A DNA stretch of 64,000 nucleotides from Pantanalinema sp. GBBB05 (GTDB lineage Bacteria; Cyanobacteriota; Cyanobacteriia; Leptolyngbyales; Leptolyngbyaceae). This document shows, one piece after another, positions 35,952 through 45,800 of this stretch. The translations under genes and the position numbers were made by a program. Under the pieces are notes generated by a model that did not search any database, was not told the origin of the DNA, and saw nothing but the letters and a program-made list of their open reading frames with translations. Within the stretch, counting starts at the first letter, position 1. Every line of letters begins with the position of its first letter. The stretch is taken from contig VRZD01000011.1 of the NCBI GenBank assembly GCA_016743235.1, positions 1 to 64,000 of the forward strand, given 5' to 3'.

Positions 35952-36391
35952 GGGGGTCTCCAAAATGAATCTAGAGATAATTGTTGGCACGATACCATAG
36001 AGCTTTACACTCTTAGAGATGCGATCGATTTTCTTTGCAATTAACGCATTAACTATCAAAAAAGGTTGTCTATGGATAAGCCAAAACCGACATAGCAAAC
36101 TTGTCAGGATGATTCAAGGGTTTCCTCTACACCTAACCCTTAGAACTCTCTGCCTAAAGGTAAAAGATGGTTAAAATAGCGCTCCCAAGCCGCTCTATAG
36201 CAGTAATGTGATTTGAACCATTGCACCCATAATTTAAGAGCAAATTTGATTAAGGGACATTTCTAGGTCGGGGGGTACACGATCGTGTACCCCCGGCAAA
36301 TCGCCCCAAAAGAAGTGATTTAGTTGTCTCCTTTTGGAGCACTAACAAAGAGGTGATTACGGCGGTTCTACAGTGAAATCAAGGGACAGAT
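35952..36391. other. Spacer between the DUF962 and hydroxylase genes
   Basis: About 440 nt containing the perfect palindrome at 36271-36294 and a further small inverted repeat CCAAAAG (36306-36312) / CTTTTGG (36331-36337). No additional gene is supported. The separation suggests DUF962 has its own promoter. Confidence 0.5.
36271..36294. promoter_or_regulatory. Perfect 24-bp palindrome
   Basis: GGGGGTACACGA followed directly by its exact reverse complement, centred on CGATCG. On neither strand does a T run follow, so it is not a normal terminator. It could be a protein-binding operator or a mobile palindromic repeat. It lies ~100 nt after the hydroxylase stop and ~320 nt before the DUF962 start. 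Confidence 0.6.
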
Positions 36392-36889
36392 TTACCACCA
36401 GCGTAATTGCAAATCTCCTTGTTCTGCTTGGTTCAATTCTTCCTGAGTTGGCCATTCCACAGCTTGATAGGTTCCGAAGATATGATCCCACCAATCCACT
36501 CCTAAACCAAAGTTGTGATGCCACATATTATGCTTGTGATGGATGTAATGCACTGGCATTTTCATCCAAAAACATTTAGTCGGATTATCGTGCTGGACTT
36601 GGTGCGCATAGGATGAAAATGCTGCGTAAACCAATCCACCTAAAAACCAACCAATCCCTGCCTCTAAAGAGACAAAAAAGGGCAGACACATTACGACGAT
36701 CGTGCCTTTAATGTAATCCAAAAATTCCCATAATACGCCCTGCCCTTGGTTGCGTTTATGGTGATCGCGGTGACGTTGCCCTAAGCGATAAGGCTGATGC
36801 ATCAGCCGATGCACCCAATACTCCACTAGGCTGGCAAACACAAAGGCACCGACAAAACAAATAATTCCGATCGACGACTTGGCAATCAT
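36392..36889 (-). CDS. Fatty acid hydroxylase / sterol desaturase family protein
   Basis: Di-iron membrane oxygenase of 165 residues. Histidine clusters match the superfamily: HRLMH (27-31), HRDHH (40-44), HQVQH (96-100), and HYIHHKH with WHHNFG (114-125). Four hydrophobic stretches (~6-24, ~60-72, ~76-92 and a shorter one) anchor it. Possible reactions are fatty-acid 2-hydroxylation, carotenoid ring hydroxylation (CrtZ) or sterol C-modification; this short form is close in layout to FA2H/CrtZ-like proteins. It is divergent from the Rieske oxygenase gene with 313 nt between starts, which share a control region. Confidence 0.83.
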   Translation of the reverse strand: MIAKSSIGIICFVGAFVFASLVEYWVHRLMHQPYRLGQRHRDHHKRNQGQGVLWEFLDYIKGTIVVMCLPFFVSLEAGIGWFLGGLVYAAFSSYAHQVQHDNPTKCFWMKMPVHYIHHKHNMWHHNFGLGVDWWDHIFGTYQAVEWPTQEELNQAEQGDLQLRWW

Positions 36890-37202
36890 GGGTTTCGCTC
36901 TTGGTTCCTCACAAAAAATTCTGCCTTAATCCTAATTTCCGTCATCCTGTCCCAGTCAGAGACCCAGAATCCGCACTCAGTTGTTCCGGGGGATGGGTTA
37001 CAGTTTTTCCATTTTAGGAAGAAATTAAGGCAAACATCTTCTGTATTCTGCCATCTTGCTATAAGGTTCTGGGAACTGTTGTATCCCATCACTCATCTTT
37101 TGAACTATCCACTCGGGTCTACTGTGTGGAAGAGTTAGGTGCTATGATGCACCCCTAGTTAAGGATTGTATAGAATAGCATCTGAGTGAGGAGAACGATG
37201 GG
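36890..37202. promoter_or_regulatory. Divergent control region of the hydroxylase and Rieske genes
   Basis: 313 nt. The inverted repeat GGTGC-TATGAT-GCACC at 37138-37153 lies just upstream of a -10-like TATAGAAT (37169-37176), placing a possible operator over the -35 region of the Rieske gene promoter. GAGGAG precedes the start. A 68-codon ORF on the minus strand overlapping the hydroxylase start by ATGA looks random. Confidence 0.35.
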
Positions 37203-38354
37203 ATGGAACTGGCTACGACCCTAAAAACTCAGGATGTCCGCATTGGGGTCAGAGAAATTGGGATTAATCCAGATCATTGGTATGCCGTAGCTTGGGCAAA
37301 AGACCTGAAGCCGGGGCAGGTTATACCAGTCACTATCTGGAATCAGACGATCGCGGTTTACCGAGGCATCAGCGGTCAGATCCATGCTCTGGATAATATC
37401 TGTCCTCATAAAGGTGTTGATCTACATACTGGTGATGTAACAGGCGAGCGCTTGGTTTGCAGCTACCACGGGTGGGAATTTGATCATCAAGGTCAATGTG
37501 CCAAAATCCCTTATCTGCCGGAAGAACAAAAACTACCCTGTGCAGAACTGCGGGTATTCCCCGTGCAGGAGAAGTATGGTTTGATCTGGATTTTCCCTGG
37601 TAATCCAGCGTTAGCCGCAGAACGCCAACCACCTGAGATTCCCGAATTTGATAACCCTCATTGGATTATGGTGGCGATCGGGGCACGCTTCAATGCCCAT
37701 TACTCCATTTGCAATGAAAACACGATGGATGTGTTTCATGGCTATCTTCACCGCAACTTGCAGGGATGGTTTAATCCAGTTTTACTGAAGCTCAAAGAAT
37801 CCGATGATTCGGTCTGTGCCGATTACCGGGTGTCTTACCAGGGACCGATTACTCGCTTTCTGGGGTTAAGCGAAGACGGTGGTAGTATCACCACTAAAGT
37901 GATTTCGGTCAACTATCACTATCCCAACTATTACACATCGCTTGAAGGCATTTCCTCGCTGTATTTGATGCGGCTGCCTGTAAGTCCTTCCGAAAGCCGA
38001 TCATTTGCCTTTCTGTTTCTCAAAGTCCGCTTGCCCCAGTGGCTAGTTGCCACGGTTCGTCCTATGCTTCAGTACAGCATCCGGCACGGTCTATTTTTGC
38101 GGTTCCTGGCTCAAGATATCGAAATGATTGAGAGTGAACAACGCAATTATTGGGCTAATCCTAAGCGGCGCTATGTTGAGATCAACCCAGCGATTGTGGC
38201 GTTGCAACGTGTACTCGTCCGCCAGTATGAGCAGTTTCGGCAATCGCTGGAACCAGCTCATACGAATGGACAAACCGGTAACAGGCACAAATCAGTGGAT
38301 GAACCCGTCTCTGTTCCTGAGGCGATCGCCACAAACCATATAGACCCCTCATAG
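37203..38354 (+). CDS. Rieske non-heme iron oxygenase
   Basis: Two-domain oxygenase of 383 residues. The N-terminal Rieske [2Fe-2S] domain has Cys67-Pro-His69-Lys and Cys86-Ser-Tyr-His89-Gly-Trp. The catalytic domain has the mononuclear iron motif NENTMDVFHGYLH, with Asp176 as the electron-bridge residue and His179/His183 as ligands. No membrane helix is obvious, unlike PaO/CAO-type chlorophyll oxygenases, although ~292-318 is hydrophobic. It is the first gene of a plus-strand pair with the alpha-oxoamine synthase (183 nt apart) and is divergent from the hydroxylase. Substrate unknown; Rieske enzymes hydroxylate, desaturate or demethylate. The C-terminal ~35 residues are probably disordered. 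Confidence 0.9.
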   Translation: MELATTLKTQDVRIGVREIGINPDHWYAVAWAKDLKPGQVIPVTIWNQTIAVYRGISGQIHALDNICPHKGVDLHTGDVTGERLVCSYHGWEFDHQGQCAKIPYLPEEQKLPCAELRVFPVQEKYGLIWIFPGNPALAAERQPPEIPEFDNPHWIMVAIGARFNAHYSICNENTMDVFHGYLHRNLQGWFNPVLLKLKESDDSVCADYRVSYQGPITRFLGLSEDGGSITTKVISVNYHYPNYYTSLEGISSLYLMRLPVSPSESRSFAFLFLKVRLPQWLVATVRPMLQYSIRHGLFLRFLAQDIEMIESEQRNYWANPKRRYVEINPAIVALQRVLVRQYEQFRQSLEPAHTNGQTGNRHKSVDEPVSVPEAIATNHIDPS

Positions 38355-38537
38355 GTGTTTTCGGGATGAACGCTATGATACCCGTGCTCGTTTGTCTGCC
38401 AGGGCACAAACCATCAACTACTCCATCGGACGTATGCTTGTCGCAGGGTTGTACCTGGATAGCAAATGACTCGATAGGAAAATATACTGTTGAGCAAGCA
38501 GCAATTGGCTATTCAGAAAAGGTGAGAGGAGTTTACT

Positions 38538-39815
38538 GTGCAAGTTGTTAAAGAGTACGTCCAGCGTTGGTATGAGAGCGGGCTTGACCCCGATGAATAT
38601 ATTTGCCACAAACGGCAAGGCAATATTGTTGAGATTGAAGATGCATCAACTGGAAAGCGCCATACCGTTCTGACGTTTTGCACGAATGATGTGTTGGGGC
38701 TGACTCAAGATGATGCGGTGAAGCAGGCGGCGATCGATTCGATTCTGCAATACGGGACATCCAACAGTTCTTGTTCGGTCTTAAGTGGTCGAATTGATTT
38801 GCACCGACAGTTAGAGGACGAAATTTCTGCCTTCAAACATCTACCCCATACTCAGTTATTTTTGAATGCCTGGATGGCGATGCAGGCGTTAATGGATGCG
38901 TTCTGTCATTTAGCCATTCCCGTTCCTAACTTTCAACACACTCGCGAGACCCTGATTTTGACCGATGTGTTAAATCACGGTTGTATTGTCTCAGCGGCCT
39001 CCAATGCTGGCACCCGCTCTGGCAAGTTGTTTGGTCATAGCCCTCGGGTACGAGTACGCGCCTATCGCCACTGTGATGTCGAAGATTTAGCCCGGAAGCT
39101 TCAGCGCTATGTCCGTCCCAACGATCGGATTATGGTAATTTCCGATGCCGTATTTTCCATGGATGGTGACATTGCGCCACTGCCCGACATGATCGATGTT
39201 ATGAGTAACTATGAAGGCAGTGTTCTCGTCATGGATGAAGCCCATGCCAGTGGCGCGATCGGGGCAACAGGTCGGGGGATTTACGAGTACTTTGACATGC
39301 TGCCTCAAGACGCGATCGATCGAGGCGTAATTCCGTTGATCATGACCACTTTTTCGAAGTTCGCCGCCTCAGCAGGTGCGGCAATCAGTAGCCATGTAGC
39401 AGAACTGAAGCCATTGCTGAATGTGTCTCCTACCTCGATCGGGACGATCTCTCTGCCCGCACCAACGACGGCAGCTGCCCTCGAAAGTATCCGTATTGTG
39501 CAGCGGGAACCCGATCGGGTGAAGCGGTTGCAAGAAAATACTCGTTACTTGCGATCGCGGTTAGCAGCACATGACTTTATGCCCATTGGGGAGACCAATG
39601 TCGTCCCAGTCATTCTGCCGCCAGAAATCAATCCCAAAGTCTATGCTAGAGAACTGCTGGAATATGGGATCTGGGTATCGCCCATTTGGTTTATTGCCAA
39701 GCCACGCATTCGGATTACTGCCAATGCCCTCCATACCAAAGAGGAGATCGATCGGCTAGTCAATACGATGGTGAAAGTTCGCGATCTGATGTACAAACCG
39801 ACTATTAGCGCCTAA
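38538..39815 (+). CDS. Alpha-oxoamine synthase (Spt/BioF-like PLP acyltransferase)
   Basis: PLP enzyme of 425 residues that should condense an acyl-CoA or acyl-ACP with an amino acid, releasing CO2. The start is GTG at 38538 with GAGAGGAG 6 nt upstream. Family features: LSGRIDLHRQLE, DVLNHG (PLP-stacking His), YRHCDVEDLARKL, ISDAVFSMDGDIAPLPD, MDEAHASGAIG-TGRG, and the Schiff-base Lys274 in TTFSKFAASAGAAIS. Length is closer to serine palmitoyltransferase and CqsA than to typical BioF (about 385), and HCD replaces the more usual HND. No biotin genes are nearby. Neighbours (Rieske oxygenase, fatty-acid hydroxylase, Mpo1-like) suggest a lipid-like amino ketone product; this is inference. Confidence 0.85.
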   Translation: MQVVKEYVQRWYESGLDPDEYICHKRQGNIVEIEDASTGKRHTVLTFCTNDVLGLTQDDAVKQAAIDSILQYGTSNSSCSVLSGRIDLHRQLEDEISAFKHLPHTQLFLNAWMAMQALMDAFCHLAIPVPNFQHTRETLILTDVLNHGCIVSAASNAGTRSGKLFGHSPRVRVRAYRHCDVEDLARKLQRYVRPNDRIMVISDAVFSMDGDIAPLPDMIDVMSNYEGSVLVMDEAHASGAIGATGRGIYEYFDMLPQDAIDRGVIPLIMTTFSKFAASAGAAISSHVAELKPLLNVSPTSIGTISLPAPTTAAALESIRIVQREPDRVKRLQENTRYLRSRLAAHDFMPIGETNVVPVILPPEINPKVYARELLEYGIWVSPIWFIAKPRIRITANALHTKEEIDRLVNTMVKVRDLMYKPTISA

Positions 39816-39845
39816 TTTGGCATTAAGCCAGTCTTAAACCTACTT

Positions 39846-39907
39846 GGGGCGTAGCCGAGATCAACTAGGGTTCTCTGAATCCTAAGCTTGATCGCCAGCT
39901 ACGCCTC
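39846..39907. terminator. Large imperfect stem-loop after the oxoamine synthase gene
   Basis: GGGGCGTAGC (39846-39855) pairs with GCTACGCCTC (39898-39907), and inside GATCAA (39859-39864) pairs with TTGATC (39888-39893). It lies between convergent genes, 30 nt past the synthase stop and 35 nt past the phoU stop. There is no T run, so termination strength is uncertain. Confidence 0.45.
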
Positions 39908-39941
39908 AGTTTGTCATGTTTAACCTCGTGCTGATCGCTAA

Positions 39942-40595
39942 TTAGCGCTGCCCAGTAACAACATACGCCACCCGTTTACCAATATTTGTGGCATGATCTG
40001 CCATCCGTTCCAAGTGGCGGATGATTAACACCATGAGAATAATTGGCTCAATTACCCCCTGCACATTCGTTTGTTCTGCTAAAGAGCTGTAAAGGGTTTC
40101 ATAGTCCAGATCAACCGCATCATCCCGCTCCTTAATCTCCAGACCAGATTCAGCATCCAGATCGGACAGAGCCGCTAAACTCATCGCTAACATAGCTCGA
40201 CAGCGATCGCACATCAGCTTCATCTGAGCCATCTGGGCAGGTGGAGGGTAGGGAAATAGGCGCACAGCAATTTCGCCTAAATCTTCGGCATAATCACCAA
40301 TCCGCTCTAAATCCCGCACTAATTGCATTAAGGCACTCAGCAACCGTAAATCCTGAGCCACTGGAGATTGCAGGGCGATTAATGTCACACAATCCTGTTC
40401 AATCTGCCGATACAGTTGGTCAATTTGCTTATCTTGAACCGCAATCCGGTTGGGAGCTTCCAGATCGCGCTCAAATAAGGCTTGTCGTGCTAACCAAAAG
40501 GAGTTCTCAACCAGCGCGCCCATGCGGAGAACATCCCGTTGGATGCGGCGGAGTTGCCGTTCAAAGTTGACCCGAGTTGACCCTGAGTTATTCAA
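39942..40595 (-). CDS. phoU: Phosphate signalling protein PhoU
   Basis: Negative regulator linking the Pst phosphate transporter to the PhoR-PhoB type kinase. 217 residues with two three-helix PhoU repeats. Metal-binding acidic clusters are visible as LVRDLERIGDYAEDLGE and IIRHLERMADHATNIGKR. The longest frame starts at a TTG (40595) with AGGAAC upstream; no better ATG exists before the conserved FERQLRRIQ, so TTG initiation is likely. No pst genes are adjacent. Confidence 0.93.
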   Translation of the reverse strand: MNNSGSTRVNFERQLRRIQRDVLRMGALVENSFWLARQALFERDLEAPNRIAVQDKQIDQLYRQIEQDCVTLIALQSPVAQDLRLLSALMQLVRDLERIGDYAEDLGEIAVRLFPYPPPAQMAQMKLMCDRCRAMLAMSLAALSDLDAESGLEIKERDDAVDLDYETLYSSLAEQTNVQGVIEPIILMVLIIRHLERMADHATNIGKRVAYVVTGQR

Positions 40596-40942
40596 TGAAG
40601 TTCCTACCAGAAGGCTACTCCAAAACTAAATTTATGCAACTGCCATTCTAATGGGTTATTCAGCCGGACTGGCTAGTACATAGCTCTAAGTATATCGATC
40701 CCACCCAGTTTGGCAGATATCATAGAATACTCACGACGCTCCCTGTTTAAGTATTATTTTACTTTTACAGAAAAGCCATACTCCTGTTTTAGCGTAAAGT
40801 TCGATCGTTAGGATTTCCAGGATGGGCTATAGTGGCAACCCCCAGAGTAGCAACCCGTGATTTATGATTGGGGCTTTGTTACTCGCCCAGTTGGGTTCAC
40901 CAATTCTTGACGTGCTGTTTTCTGCTTTAAGCTTGCAACGCT
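40596..40942. other. Divergent intergenic region
   Basis: About 350 nt between phoU and the hypothetical gene at 40943. A -10-like TATAGT near 40828 may serve the plus-strand gene. I did not find convincing Pho-box direct repeats next to phoU. Confidence 0.4.
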
Positions 40943-41980
40943 ATGTATCAGCCAGTTGATCTCCAGGGTTTATTCGTTCAGTTTCAGATTCGTTATCCTG
41001 CCAGCAGTTTGATTACCGAACTAGTGCAAATTCATGAGCACCGCTTTATTGTGCGAGCCTTAGTACAGGTCGGTGGAGTAACACTAGCCACCAGTATGGC
41101 AACTGGCTCCACTGTGGAATTAGCAGAGGATCAAGCTCGATCGCGGCTATTCAGCCTTTTGGGGATACTGCCAACTCCAGGGAACACTGCTCCTTCAGAC
41201 ATCGCTCAAACCACAAGTCTGACCGGAACGGAAACACCGTCTCACCTTCCTTCTCCCAGCCAGCCTTGGTCAACGTCGCCCAATCACTTCACCCCCTCCA
41301 ACCTGACCACGGCAGCCAACTCGCCTGCTTTACCCTTGCCGCCTATCTCTCAGACCAACCATGCCGCCGCCACCTTATCTCCTGCTTCACCTCGATCGAC
41401 GGCGATAGCAACCCCAGAACCAGAGCTAGATCTGCCCATAGAAGCACCACTGTTCTCCCCATCGCCTAGCTTAGATACGGAAGTCCCCCCTCTAGCCGCA
41501 AAGCCCGTGCCTCCGAGCGCCCTCCCAACTTATTCGGGGTTGGATTTGGAGATCACAGAACCCGAACCCTATGCGCCTCCCAGTGCCACCTTTTCATCCT
41601 CCTACGATGATTTAGAAGATGATACGGTCGCGATCGATGATGAGTTTCCGTTAGAAGAACGCTTACCGCTGAGCGAGCCTTTACCCCCAGTTGAGGCTGC
41701 CACCAGCAGCAACCGTCCTGCCAAATCCCCACGGTCTAAGAGCAGTAAAGCGGCTGCCGATCTCCCTAAAGCTATGACATCACCCGATGCCCCGATCGAT
41801 CTAGCCCCATTGTTTCTACAAATCGAACAAGAGATGGAGCGGATTCATTGGACAAAAGAACAAGGTCGAGATCACCTGAAACGGACTTACGGTAAGCGAT
41901 CTCGCCAACAATTAACCGATGAGGAGCTATTAGACTTTTTGAACTATCTCAAAGCCAGACCCCTGTACGAAGAAGCCTAG
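40943..41980 (+). CDS. Hypothetical protein with two ordered ends and a Pro-rich linker
   Basis: A 345-residue protein I do not recognise. Residues 1-75 form an alpha-beta domain (VQFQIRYPASSLITELVQIHEHRFIVRALVQ split by turns, then a helix AEDQARSRLFSLLG) that looks somewhat like a double-stranded-RNA-binding fold. Residues ~80-280 are Pro/Ser/Thr/Glu-rich and likely disordered. The last ~60 residues are a helical domain (LFLQIEQEMERIHWTKEQG, KRSRQQLTDEELLDFLNYL). Such a layout suggests an RNA/DNA-interacting adaptor, but this is only a guess from composition. Confidence 0.7.
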   Translation: MYQPVDLQGLFVQFQIRYPASSLITELVQIHEHRFIVRALVQVGGVTLATSMATGSTVELAEDQARSRLFSLLGILPTPGNTAPSDIAQTTSLTGTETPSHLPSPSQPWSTSPNHFTPSNLTTAANSPALPLPPISQTNHAAATLSPASPRSTAIATPEPELDLPIEAPLFSPSPSLDTEVPPLAAKPVPPSALPTYSGLDLEITEPEPYAPPSATFSSSYDDLEDDTVAIDDEFPLEERLPLSEPLPPVEAATSSNRPAKSPRSKSSKAAADLPKAMTSPDAPIDLAPLFLQIEQEMERIHWTKEQGRDHLKRTYGKRSRQQLTDEELLDFLNYLKARPLYEEA

Positions 41981-41984
41981 CGCC

Positions 41985-42017
41985 AAATCTCCGACCTCTT
42001 GAAGCAATCGGAGATTT
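41985..42017. terminator. Stem-loop between convergent genes
   Basis: AAATCTCCGA (41985-41994) and its exact complement TCGGAGATTT (42008-42017) flank a 13-nt loop, between the hypothetical gene stop and the clpP stop. Arms end in A/T runs of three, so it may act weakly in both directions. Confidence 0.5.
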
Positions 42018-42030
42018 AGACGCTCCAGCT

Positions 42031-42630
42031 TTAGCCAACTGGTCGGGTAGCCGAGGGGCGGCGATCGATCACTTGATCAATCAAGCCATAATTTTTCGCT
42101 TCTTCGGCTGACATAAAGAAATCCCGTTCCGTATCGTCCTGGATTCGATCCATTGGCTGGCCTGTATGCTCTGCCAACATCTCATTCAACCGTTGTTTGT
42201 GGTACAGAATTTCCTTTGCCTGGATCTCAATATCCGTTGCTTGTCCCTGGGCACCGCCGAGGGGTTGGTGAATCATGATGCGGGAGTGAGGTAGGCTCAT
42301 ACGCTTGCCTTTGGTTCCAGCGCTGAGCAGGAATGCACCCATGCTGGCAGCTAACCCCACACAGATGGTCGATACATCAGGACGAATATGCTTCATCGTG
42401 TCATAGATGCCCATTCCTGCCGTGACTGAGCCACCTGGAGAATTGATGTAAAGATAAATATCGCGCTCAGGATCTTCCGCATCCAGAAACAGCAGTTGGG
42501 CAACGACCAAGTTGGCAACATCAGAGTCGATTTGCTGTCCTAAAAAGACAATGCGCTCCCGCAGCAAGCGGGAATAAATATCAAAGGCACGTTCGCCGCG
42601 CCCGGACTGTTCAATAACGGTAGGAATCAT
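42031..42630 (-). CDS. clpP: ATP-dependent Clp protease proteolytic subunit
   Basis: Serine peptidase that forms the Clp barrel and works with ClpC/ClpX. The 199-residue protein has the catalytic triad Ser96 (GLAASMGAF), His121 (MIHQPLGG) and Asp170 (DDTERDFF). Cyanobacteria carry several clpP paralogues; which numbered copy this is cannot be decided here. It is monocistronic and divergent from tamB. Confidence 0.95.
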   Translation of the reverse strand: MIPTVIEQSGRGERAFDIYSRLLRERIVFLGQQIDSDVANLVVAQLLFLDAEDPERDIYLYINSPGGSVTAGMGIYDTMKHIRPDVSTICVGLAASMGAFLLSAGTKGKRMSLPHSRIMIHQPLGGAQGQATDIEIQAKEILYHKQRLNEMLAEHTGQPMDRIQDDTERDFFMSAEEAKNYGLIDQVIDRRPSATRPVG

Positions 42631-42842
42631 GCTGCCTAACTATTCCGAATAGTTTTCCTCATTCTACCGACTCGATCGCAGAATCGGTGACAACCATCCT
42701 TATCTCTCCTATCAACGTTTAACCTGTGCCAGTTACCTATCTGGAATTTTCCTAAAACCGGAGTACGAAAGTTAAAAGTAGGCTTTTGGAACCGCGATCG
42801 AGGCGGTATAGTTACACAGATAATTGTCGCTAGTCTACGACA

Positions 42843-45800
42843 ATGACAAACGATCCCAATCCCAGTAATGAACCGAATCCAGAGTTAAATCGCCCCGAAC
42901 CGAGCGATCGTCCTCCCCGACGACGGCGATGGCGGCGTGTGGTGCTGCCAATTGGTATTGGCTTGCTTGGAGGATTAGGGGCAGGGGCTTGGTGGGGCTG
43001 GGTATTTATCAATGAGCGATTAGCCCCTTTAGTTGCCACTAATCTCACCACCTTGTTTGATCGCCCAGTTGATTTTGGGACGGTAGAGCGGGTCACGCTC
43101 ACCAGCATCAGATTTGGTACAACCCGCATTCCTCAGACCGCTACCGATCCAGACTATGCCTCTGTTAAGGCAATCGAGGTCAATTTCAATCCCATTCAAG
43201 CGATCGTGCAGGTCGCAACCACCCGGCGATTAACGCTGGATGTGACCTTGATCGACCCCCAGTTGTTCTTGGATCAGTCTCCAGATGGCGTTTGGCTGAA
43301 AACCCAGATTAAGCAGCAGGAAGCTGGGGCAATCACGATCGAGCCACTGATTCGGATTCAAAACGCCAACGCCGTGTTATTACCAGCGGCTCAATTGCCA
43401 AACGAGTCTGTGCCCATTCCAGGACGACGGGTTCCCGTGAAATTGGCTCCGGTCAATGGCATCGTCACAATGCTGGATGACAATCAGCGCATCACCTATG
43501 AAGCCGATATTCAGTCGCGAACTGGAGGGCGCTTAAAGCTTCAGGGAGAAACCTCAGTCCCTGCCCAACGCACTAATCTCCAGATTCAGGCACAAAATTT
43601 TTCGGTGGCGGAAGTCGGTCGATTAATCAGCCTACCAGTCAACCTAGCAGCTGGACGAGGTGGCGGCAATCTTTCAGTCCAGTTTCGTCCGAAGGAAGAT
43701 CTGCCATATCTGGTTGGTTCACTGCAATTTCAAGGGGTGAAAATGGTTATCCCCCAGGTGCCACAACCGTTTACGCAAGCTAGCGGTCAATTGCAACTCA
43801 AAGGTAAAACCATCCGCCTAGAAAATGTGACTGCCGCCTATGGCAAGGTGCCATTTGTTGCCAATGGTGGCTTAGTGCTGGAACAAGGCTACAACATTAC
43901 TGCTCAGGTGAAACCGGTTAGACTACCCGTTGTCATCGACGCTCTCAAGGTGCCACTGCCATTCTCGGTCGATGGGGCGATCGCTGCCGATTTGCGTCTA
44001 ACAGGCGACCTTGAGCGACCCGTTCTATCTGGAACTGTTCGTAGCACTGAACCAGGACGTTTAGACCAAGTCCGCCTCGATCGCTTCAATGGGCAATTTC
44101 AGTTAGATACAGCCGCACTGACGTTGACCGTGGCGGATATCCAGGCAACTCCTACAGCCGGTGGGCAGGTTAGAGGCTCAGGGGTAATCAAGCTGGGTGA
44201 ACCAGGAGCCGCCGCCCCCCCAGAGCCAGTGCCACCCGAGTTGGCATTTACCTTCCAGGCAGTTAATGTTCCCGGTGATCCGATCGCCCGCGCTTATAAC
44301 AGTGGCAATGCCGTGCCGATTACCGTTGGACGGGTGAATGCTCAAGCTCAGATTGCTGGAGTTGCCGACAACTTAAAAATGTTAGTCCGATGGCAACTGC
44401 CAGAAGCCACCTATCCTGGCTCCGGGGTGATTGAAATTGCCAATGGCGCGATCGCTCTGCGAGATACCGTTTTGAATGTAGCTGGAGGAACGGTTACAGC
44501 TCAGGGGCGAGCCATCAATGACCGCTGGCAAGGCGATGTCAAGCTCAGCCAAATTCCGCTACGACCCTTCTCCCCCGATTTGCAGGGAGAGTTAGACGGG
44601 CAATTCACCTTAGCCGGATCCTTATCATCATTCAGCCCTGCCAATATTCGGGCACAGGGTCAGGCTCGTTTATCTCAAGGTATTTCAATCATCAATCGTC
44701 CCCTCACTGCCCAGTTGCAATGGAATGGTCAGCAGATTGTATTACAGCAAGCCAGCGCGACCGACTTTAGTGCCAATGGCACGATCGGGGTGGCGCTAGA
44801 GGGGACTCCTGCCATTACAGCGTTAAACCTAAATGTCCGGCTAGATAACTTTAACCTGCAAGATTTTCCGGTTACGGTTCCCAATACCATTCAATATGCG
44901 GGACTAGTTGATTTCGCTGGACGGATCACCGGGACTCCTACAGCCCCTAATGTCAACGGCACTGTGGCTTTACGCCAGTTTGTGCTGAATAATATTGCCT
45001 TTGAGCCGTTACTCCAAGGAAATGTGCGAGTAGACCGAGGGGTTAATCTCGATTTAAGAGGGCAACAGGATCAAATTGCCGTAACCTTAAATGCTAACTA
45101 TCGCCCGATCGCATTTGACATCCGCCGAGATCAAGCCGTAGCAACAGGCAGAACGCGGGGTGACCTTTTGATCACGGAGTTGAAAAACTTCCCCCTCAAC
45201 TTAGTACAGTTCCCTGGCAATACTGCCTGGCTATCTCCTTCAGGGACATTGACTGGAACAGTAGCCATTAATCTAGACCGGCTCAGTGCCTCTGGTCAGA
45301 TCGCGATCGATCAGCTGGCGTTTGGTCCCTACCGAGCGGAGCAATTTGGTGGGCGAGTCAGTTTTGCCAACGGGGTTGCCACATTAACTGGGGGACAACT
45401 CCGCCGGGGAACAACTGTCTTCCAGCTTGATCTGTCAGCCAACCTGTTTAGCCCCGAGCAATCAGTCAAAGGAGCAGTAAAAGTTGCGAAAGGGAATGTT
45501 CAGGATGTCCTGGAACTGCTACAAGTCTTCGATATTGCGGACTTTTCGCGGGGCTTAAATCCGCCCAACTATGGAACAGCCGCCAACCTAGCCACCGTTC
45601 CGATCGAGCAAGCGGAGGAGTCGTTGCTCAATCGATTGCGGCGTCTGGCGGAAATCACGGCTCTGCAAGCCCAACAGCAAGCCCAAGCCGCTGACTCCCC
45701 CTTACCACCGTTAGAAGACCTAACTGGGTCATTCAGTGGCGAGATTAGCTTTAACAGTTCGGCTCGATCGGGAGTTAATGCTGAATTTAGTCTGCAAGGT

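Noticed and set aside
35952..36098. Extended N-terminus of the DUF962 protein
   Set aside because: The family starts just before the AHF-ASHQHP region; the GTG at 35951 has a Shine-Dalgarno, the upstream ATG does not, and the added residues are not family-like.
36886..37092. 68-codon minus-strand ORF overlapping the hydroxylase start by ATGA
   Set aside because: The overlap imitates coupling, but the sequence has no family features and covers the divergent promoter.
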